From Chitinophaga pinensis (GTDB lineage: Bacteria > Bacteroidota > Bacteroidia > B-17B0 > Aurantibacillaceae): 37,404 nt of DNA. Shown one piece after another: positions 33,202 through 37,404 of the stretch (positions are counted from its first letter, which is position 1; the number at the start of each line of letters is the position of its first letter). Location of the stretch: the NCBI GenBank assembly GCA_945887955.1, contig CAMCZO010000019.1, forward strand, positions 1-37,404, given 5' to 3'. Under the pieces are notes generated by a model that had not been told where the DNA came from, searched no databases, and saw only the letters and a list, made by a program, of their open reading frames with translations. Position numbers and translations under genes: made by a program.

Positions 33202-35706
33202 ATGAACAAAGCAGAACATAATATTTGTAAAAAAATTAAACATATTTTAGTATGTATTGCAATAGCAATAAGCGGATTTACGTATTCACAATTTACATAT
33301 ACATTTACAAATGCCAACATAACAGGGCGTTTTGGACCCACGCAAGCTCAAGTTAATTTAGCTTATGCTGCAACCAATTTAAATGGTTTGGTAAATGTTG
33401 CTACTCAAGGAATACAAAGTTGGACAGTTCCAATCTCAGGTCCATACAGAATTGAAGCTTTTGGTGCTAAAGGTGGAAATCATTTTAACGGAACATTTGG
33501 AGGAAATGGAGCTAAAATTCAAGGTGATTTTATTTTTACAGCAGGAACAGTTTTAAACATTATTGTGGGTCAGCAAGGTCAAATAGGTACAGGAAATAGC
33601 GTTTCAGGCGGCGGCGGCGGCGGAGCTTCATTCGTTTGGATTAATAATCAAACGATAACCCCTTTAATTGCTGCTGGTGGCGGTGGCGGAGGATATCTTT
33701 TACCCGGAGGTCAAGGAACAATTTCAACTAATGGCTCAAATGGAACTAATGGAGGTGGTTTAGGGGGTACAACTGGAAATCCCGGAGCTGATGGTGGTGG
33801 ATGTGCTGGTGCTGGCGGTGGTGGTTGGAATAATGGAAATCCTCCACCTATTTATTCATGCATAGGTCAGGAAACTCAGCCAGTTCATGGCCAAGGTTTA
33901 GCAAATTTATTTATTGGTGGCGGTATGGGTCATACTTATGGATCTGCTGGAGGATTTGGTGGAGGAGCAGGATCAGTTCAAGGCGGTGGAGGTGGTGGTG
34001 GATACTCCGGCGGCGGCGGAAGCTCACAAAATGTTTTATCAGTTAGTGGCGGTGGCGGTTCTTATAATGCTGGAACAAATCAAACAAACACATCTGGTTT
34101 TAATAGCAGTAATGGTAAGGTCATTATCTCTCTCTTATATTCTGCTTATATTTCTCAAACTAATCCAATTTCTTGTTATGGCTTTAGTAATGCTGCATTA
34201 TCATCAACTATATATTCAGGTGCAGCACCTATATCTTATACCTGGTTGCCTTCAGGAGCTAATTCTGCAACAATCTCTGGATTATCATCAGGTATTTATA
34301 CTTTAATAGCTAAAGATGCCAATAATTTAATTACAACAGCTAATTATACAATTACTCAACCTTCAGTTTTATCATCAAGTATTATATCTCAAAATAATGC
34401 TAATTGCTTTGGAGCTAATACTGGATCTGCTAGTATAAGTGCTTCAGGTGCTTCAGCTCCATATTCTTATACTTGGTCACCTTCTGGGGGAAATTTAAGT
34501 TCAGCGACAGGATTAATAGCTGGAACATATACTGTTTTAGTAAAAGATGCTAATAACTGTTCAGCATCAAACACGTTAACTATTACTGAACCTAATTCAT
34601 TTTTAAATATTACCGCTAACAACACATTAGTGTGTCTTGGTAACTCCGTTATCATCAATGTAAGTGGAGCAAACACTTATACTTTGTCTGGTGGTGTTTT
34701 AAGCGGCATTGCATTTTCGCCAAGTATAACAACAAATTATACAGTTACTGGCACAAACACGTTAATTGGTTGTTCAATTACAGCTATAAAAACAATAAGC
34801 GTAAGTCCTCTTCCAAATGTATCAGCAAGCGCGACTCCATCTGTTATTTGTTATGGAAATTCAATTGTATTAAACGGAGCTGGAGCAAATACTTATACCT
34901 GGACTGGAGGCTTTCCCAGTGGTTTTCCCTTTTATCCTACGTCAACCACAATTTATACGCTCACGGGTACATCAACATTAACAGGGTGCTCAAAAAAAGT
35001 ATTTCAAACTGTTGTTGTTAATCCTATTCCAATTATAACATTAAATAATGGAAGTATTTGTAATGGTCAAAGTTATACTCTTAGTCCAAATGGTGCTTTA
35101 AGTTATACTTTTTCTTCCGGTTCTGATGTTATTACGCCAACAGTTACAAGTGTATATTCTGTTACGGGTACTAGCAGTTTAGGTTGTATTTCTGGAGCTG
35201 CTGCTTTAGTAACAATTACGGTTAATCCATTACCGGTTTTAAATTTTATTGGAAATTTTTCTGTTTGTTCAGGTGTTTCCGCATCTATTACTGTAAATGG
35301 TGCAAATACTTATACCTGGAGCACAGGTGTTAATTCATCTAGCGTTATTTTAACTCCATCAATTACATCAGTGTATTCTGTATCAGGAAAAAGCTCTTTT
35401 GGTTGTACAAATACAAATACCGTAGCAATATATTTAATTAATTGTTCAAGTATTCAAAATAATATATTTTCCGAAACAGAAATTAATTTTTTCCCAAATC
35501 CAACAAACGGACTTTTAAATTTAGAAATAACACAATTTCAATCAAGTATTATTTATGTTTTAAATTCTCTTGGACAGGTAATTTATTTTCAGAACTCAGA
35601 AAACATAAATCTAATAGATTTAAGGAATTTTGAAAACGGTATATATTTTATTAAAGTAAATAAAAATAATAAACCAATTTACAGAAGCAAAATTATTAAA
35701 CAATAA
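33202..35706 (+). CDS. T9SS surface protein with ALK/LTK-like glycine-rich domain and SprB repeats
   Basis: An 834-residue exported protein. Signal peptide 1-29 (cleavage near TYSQ). Residues about 72-310 form a glycine-rich domain that begins WTVPISGPYRIEAFGAKGG (74-92) and has GGGGGGASFVW (136-146) and LIAAGGGGGG (155-164). This layout strongly recalls the ALK/LTK glycine-rich domain, whose Gly stretches pack as polyglycine-II helices. Two SprB-like repeats (314-387, 388-465) and four Ig-like repeats (about 466-537, 538-608, 609-677, 678-747) follow; the Ig repeats share Cys-x-Gly and YT/YS-x-T/S-G elements. A T9SS sorting domain starts at FFPNPTNGLLNL (762-773). Likely surface-bound adhesin or structural protein; ligand unknown. 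GC content rises sharply in the glycine part. Monocistronic. Confidence 0.92.
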   Translation: MNKAEHNICKKIKHILVCIAIAISGFTYSQFTYTFTNANITGRFGPTQAQVNLAYAATNLNGLVNVATQGIQSWTVPISGPYRIEAFGAKGGNHFNGTFGGNGAKIQGDFIFTAGTVLNIIVGQQGQIGTGNSVSGGGGGGASFVWINNQTITPLIAAGGGGGGYLLPGGQGTISTNGSNGTNGGGLGGTTGNPGADGGGCAGAGGGGWNNGNPPPIYSCIGQETQPVHGQGLANLFIGGGMGHTYGSAGGFGGGAGSVQGGGGGGGYSGGGGSSQNVLSVSGGGGSYNAGTNQTNTSGFNSSNGKVIISLLYSAYISQTNPISCYGFSNAALSSTIYSGAAPISYTWLPSGANSATISGLSSGIYTLIAKDANNLITTANYTITQPSVLSSSIISQNNANCFGANTGSASISASGASAPYSYTWSPSGGNLSSATGLIAGTYTVLVKDANNCSASNTLTITEPNSFLNITANNTLVCLGNSVIINVSGANTYTLSGGVLSGIAFSPSITTNYTVTGTNTLIGCSITAIKTISVSPLPNVSASATPSVICYGNSIVLNGAGANTYTWTGGFPSGFPFYPTSTTIYTLTGTSTLTGCSKKVFQTVVVNPIPIITLNNGSICNGQSYTLSPNGALSYTFSSGSDVITPTVTSVYSVTGTSSLGCISGAAALVTITVNPLPVLNFIGNFSVCSGVSASITVNGANTYTWSTGVNSSSVILTPSITSVYSVSGKSSFGCTNTNTVAIYLINCSSIQNNIFSETEINFFPNPTNGLLNLEITQFQSSIIYVLNSLGQVIYFQNSENINLIDLRNFENGIYFIKVNKNNKPIYRSKIIKQ
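33607..33621 (+). repeat. In-frame (GGC)5 tract
   Basis: Five perfect GGC triplets, followed by GGA, encode the glycine run at residues 136-141 of the surface protein. A shorter (GGC)3 tract lies at 34009-34017. Because the unit is one codon, slippage would change the number of glycines without breaking the frame. Confidence 0.8.
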
Positions 35707-35736
35707 TATATTGATTTTATTAACTCATATATTATT
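35702..35736. terminator. Weak AT-only inverted repeat between convergent genes
   Basis: A perfect 9-bp inverted repeat (AATAATATA at 35702-35710, TATATTATT at 35728-35736) with a 17-nt loop spans both stop codons of the convergent surface-protein and aroE genes. All pairs are A-T, so a terminator role is uncertain. Confidence 0.28.
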
Positions 35737-36465
35737 CCAAATATCCCAACTTTTTTCTGCCTGAAGTTGCAACATACTTAATCCATTAATGGTTAAAGCG
35801 CCATGTTTTTTTGCTTGTTCCAAAAATAAAGTTTGTTCAGGATTATAAATTAAATCGAAAGCTAAATGATTAGGGGTGAATAAATGATAAGGTAAATTGG
35901 GCGATTCATTTTCTTTAGGATGCATGCCCAATGGGCTTGTATTGATAATTAAATTAAAGGCATTAAATACTAATTCGTTTATTTCGTTATAAAAAAAAGT
36001 ATTTTTTGTTTTTTTAATTTTAGAACTTACAAAATAAACTTCGATGCCAATTTTTTTTAAAGCGTATTCTACTGCTTTTGCGGCACCACCATTGCCTAAA
36101 ATTAAAGCGCGCTGATGATTAGTATCTAAAAAAGGTTTAATGCTTTGAGCAAAGCCATAAACATCAGTATTATAACCTATAAGGCGATTATCAATAATTT
36201 TTATACAATTTACCGCACCAATTTCTTTTGCAGTTTCGTTTAATTCATCTAAAAAAGGGATAATAGCTTCTTTATAAGGTATGGTAACGTTTAATCCTTT
36301 TAAATTTTCGAATAAAGAAATTTTATTTTTAAAATCATCGAGCGAATTCATTTCTATTAAATGGTAATTATAATTTTTTAGATCTAGATTTTCAAATTTT
36401 TTTTCGAAATATGTTTTCGAAAAAGAGTGATTTAAAGACTTTCCAATAAGACCAAAATTAATCAT
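35725..36465 (-). CDS. aroE: Shikimate dehydrogenase
   Basis: AroE reduces 3-dehydroshikimate to shikimate with NADPH in aromatic amino-acid synthesis. The 246-residue protein is slightly shorter than the roughly 270 of E. coli AroE, as usual in Bacteroidota. The shikimate-binding GKSLNHSFSK (8-17), the catalytic Lys65 in NVTIPYK (59-65) and Asp101 in GYNTDVYGF (97-105) are present; the nucleotide loop is GNGGAAKAV (124-132), and NTSPLGM (about 176-182) and NGLSMLQLQAE near the C-terminus fit. ATG start only 3 nt after the tex stop, so it is cotranscribed with tex. Confidence 0.96.
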   Translation of the reverse strand: MINFGLIGKSLNHSFSKTYFEKKFENLDLKNYNYHLIEMNSLDDFKNKISLFENLKGLNVTIPYKEAIIPFLDELNETAKEIGAVNCIKIIDNRLIGYNTDVYGFAQSIKPFLDTNHQRALILGNGGAAKAVEYALKKIGIEVYFVSSKIKKTKNTFFYNEINELVFNAFNLIINTSPLGMHPKENESPNLPYHLFTPNHLAFDLIYNPEQTLFLEQAKKHGALTINGLSMLQLQAEKSWDIWNNI

Positions 36466-36468
36466 GAT

Positions 36469-37404
36469 TTATTTTTTAAATTTATTTTTAAGGGCCGCCA
36501 AAGCACTATTTAAATCAGTTGAATCATAGGTTTCCTCTTTTTTAATTTTTGTTGCTGATGTTTTTGTAGTTTGAATTTCGTCTTTCATACTCAAAGCAAT
36601 CCGTTTTCTTTTCACATCAATTTCTGAAACATTAACCCAAACTTTTTGACCTACTTTTACAACTTTATTTGGATCGTCAATAAAATTCTCTGCTAATTGA
36701 GAGATATGAACTAATCCATCTTGATGCACACCAATATCTACAAATGCTCCAAAATTAGTAACATTAGTAACAATGCCAGGCAATCGCATGCCTTCTCTCA
36801 AATCATTTATATTGTGAACACTTTCATCAAAGCTAAATATTTCAAAACTTTTACGAGGATCGCGGCCAGGTTTATCCAATTCAATAATAATATCTTTTAA
36901 AGTTGGCAAACCAATTAACTCTGTAACATAATTAGCTGGTTTTATTTTTGAGCGTAATTCTTTATTTTCAATTAAATCAATAATACTTGCATTAACATCT
37001 TTGGCCATAGTTTCTACAATATAATAGCTTTCGGGGTGAACAGCACTTTTATCTAAAGGATGAATTCCATCTCTAACTCTTAAAAAACCTGCGGCCAATT
37101 CAAAAACTTTTTCACCCATACGAGGCACTTTGAGTAATTCTTTCCTAGATTTAAATGGCCCGTTTTCGTTTCGGTAATCTACAATATTTTGTGCTAGATT
37201 CGGGCCAATACCAGAAACATATGATAATAATTGTTTAGAAGCGGTATTTAATTCTACACCAACTGCATTTACACAACTTCCCACAACCTCATCTAATTTA
37301 TTTTTAAGCAGTGTTTGATCTACATCGTGTTGATATTGGCCAACGCCAATTGCTTTTGGATCTATTTTTACTAATTCTGCTAAAGGATCGGCTAATCTTC
37401 TGGC
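36469..37404 (-). CDS. tex: Tex family S1 RNA-binding protein (partial, 5' end outside window)
   Basis: This is the C-terminal part of Tex, about 311 residues; the frame runs open to the window edge, where it encodes [20 protein letters not shown], a typical inner Tex segment, and the ATG-like internal codons are not starts. Visible domains are the end of the RNase H-like (YqgF) region with GVGQYQHDV, the helix-hairpin-helix pair ([19 protein letters not shown] and the following KVPRMGEK) and an S1 domain ([20 protein letters not shown] to IALSMKD). A lysine-rich tail ends the protein. Tex binds nucleic acids and affects transcription; its exact role is unsettled. aroE follows after 3 nt. Confidence 0.95.
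   Translation of the reverse strand, partial: ARRLADPLAELVKIDPKAIGVGQYQHDVDQTLLKNKLDEVVGSCVNAVGVELNTASKQLLSYVSGIGPNLAQNIVDYRNENGPFKSRKELLKVPRMGEKVFELAAGFLRVRDGIHPLDKSAVHPESYYIVETMAKDVNASIIDLIENKELRSKIKPANYVTELIGLPTLKDIIIELDKPGRDPRKSFEIFSFDESVHNINDLREGMRLPGIVTNVTNFGAFVDIGVHQDGLVHISQLAENFIDDPNKVVKVGQKVWVNVSEIDVKRKRIALSMKDEIQTTKTSATKIKKEETYDSTDLNSALAALKNKFKK

Noticed and set aside
33600..34080. GC-rich repeat-like stretch as a possible CRISPR or foreign insertion
   Set aside because: There are no regular spacers and the GC rise is explained by glycine codons within an intact reading frame.
33858..34306. Two long frames (62 and 130 codons) inside the glycine-rich gene
   Set aside because: They are shadows of GGT/GGA/GGC-rich codons in other frames, giving Trp/Arg- or Val-rich low-complexity sequence; the T9SS protein in the main frame explains the region.
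1..37404. Defence system, prophage, integron or transposon
   Set aside because: I looked for transposases, integrases, nucleases, toxin-antitoxin pairs, reverse transcriptases and terminal repeats and found none; all sizeable genes fit core or envelope families.

Overview
The window is a piece of chromosome from an AT-rich member of the Bacteroidota. The evidence is the family-typical Bacteroidota versions of YebC, RecJ, PrmA, CcmB-F, S46 peptidase and the small DUF2795 protein; two large secreted proteins with type IX secretion (T9SS) C-terminal sorting domains; A-rich leaders in place of Shine-Dalgarno sites; and sequences resembling the Bacteroidota TTG-N19/20-TAnnTTTG promoter. The content is mostly housekeeping plus cell-envelope genes. 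I see no rRNA, tRNA, CRISPR array, insertion sequence, phage gene or integrase.

Layout, left to right. 0.1-2.5 kb (+): yebC and recJ. 2.5-3.9 kb (-): a MATE exporter. 4.0-4.8 kb (+): an inositol-monophosphatase-family enzyme. 4.8-7.4 kb (-): a lone DppB-type permease, tpiA and prmA, transcribed in that order. 7.4-9.8 kb (+): a patatin-barrel protein, closed by the one clear bidirectional terminator. 9.8-12.3 kb (-): a DUF2795 protein, then a Ppx/GppA phosphatase and a REC-AAA+ regulator in one unit. 12.5-15.8 kb (+): a secreted subtilase with a T9SS tail. 15.8-16.8 kb (-): a family 9 glycosyltransferase. 17.0-17.9 kb (+): a DMT transporter. 17.9-25.4 kb (-): a nine-gene run, ccmB-ccmC-ccmD-ccmE-ccmF, DUF2520 Rossmann protein, KdsC-like HAD phosphatase, UbiA prenyltransferase and maf; all steps are tight except an 86-nt gap after ccmB. 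25.5-30.4 kb (+): an MBOAT acyltransferase, an AlgX/AlgJ-like partner and an S46 dipeptidyl-peptidase. 30.4-32.5 kb (-): a LuxC-type acyl-CoA reductase and an orphan ABC ATPase. 32.5-32.9 kb (+): a 2[4Fe-4S] ferredoxin. 33.2-35.7 kb (+): a large T9SS surface protein with an ALK/LTK-like glycine-rich domain. 35.7-37.4 kb (-): tex (cut by the window edge) and aroE.

Themes. The ccm genes supply most of a System I cytochrome c maturation pathway, and CcmE carries a CxxxY motif in place of the usual heme-binding histidine. The MBOAT/AlgX pair, GT9, HAD and patatin-barrel genes concern the envelope. The subtilase, the DPP11-like peptidase and the glycine-rich protein suggest a peptide-scavenging, surface-active heterotroph.

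The window looks like ordinary core genome. The points most worth a second look are the CxxxY CcmE, the ALK-like glycine-rich surface protein, an ABC ATPase whose reading frame seems to need an AUU start, a sigma-54-type regulator with an altered GAFTGA loop and no DNA-binding domain, and the UbiA-HAD-DUF2520-Maf group attached to the ccm genes.
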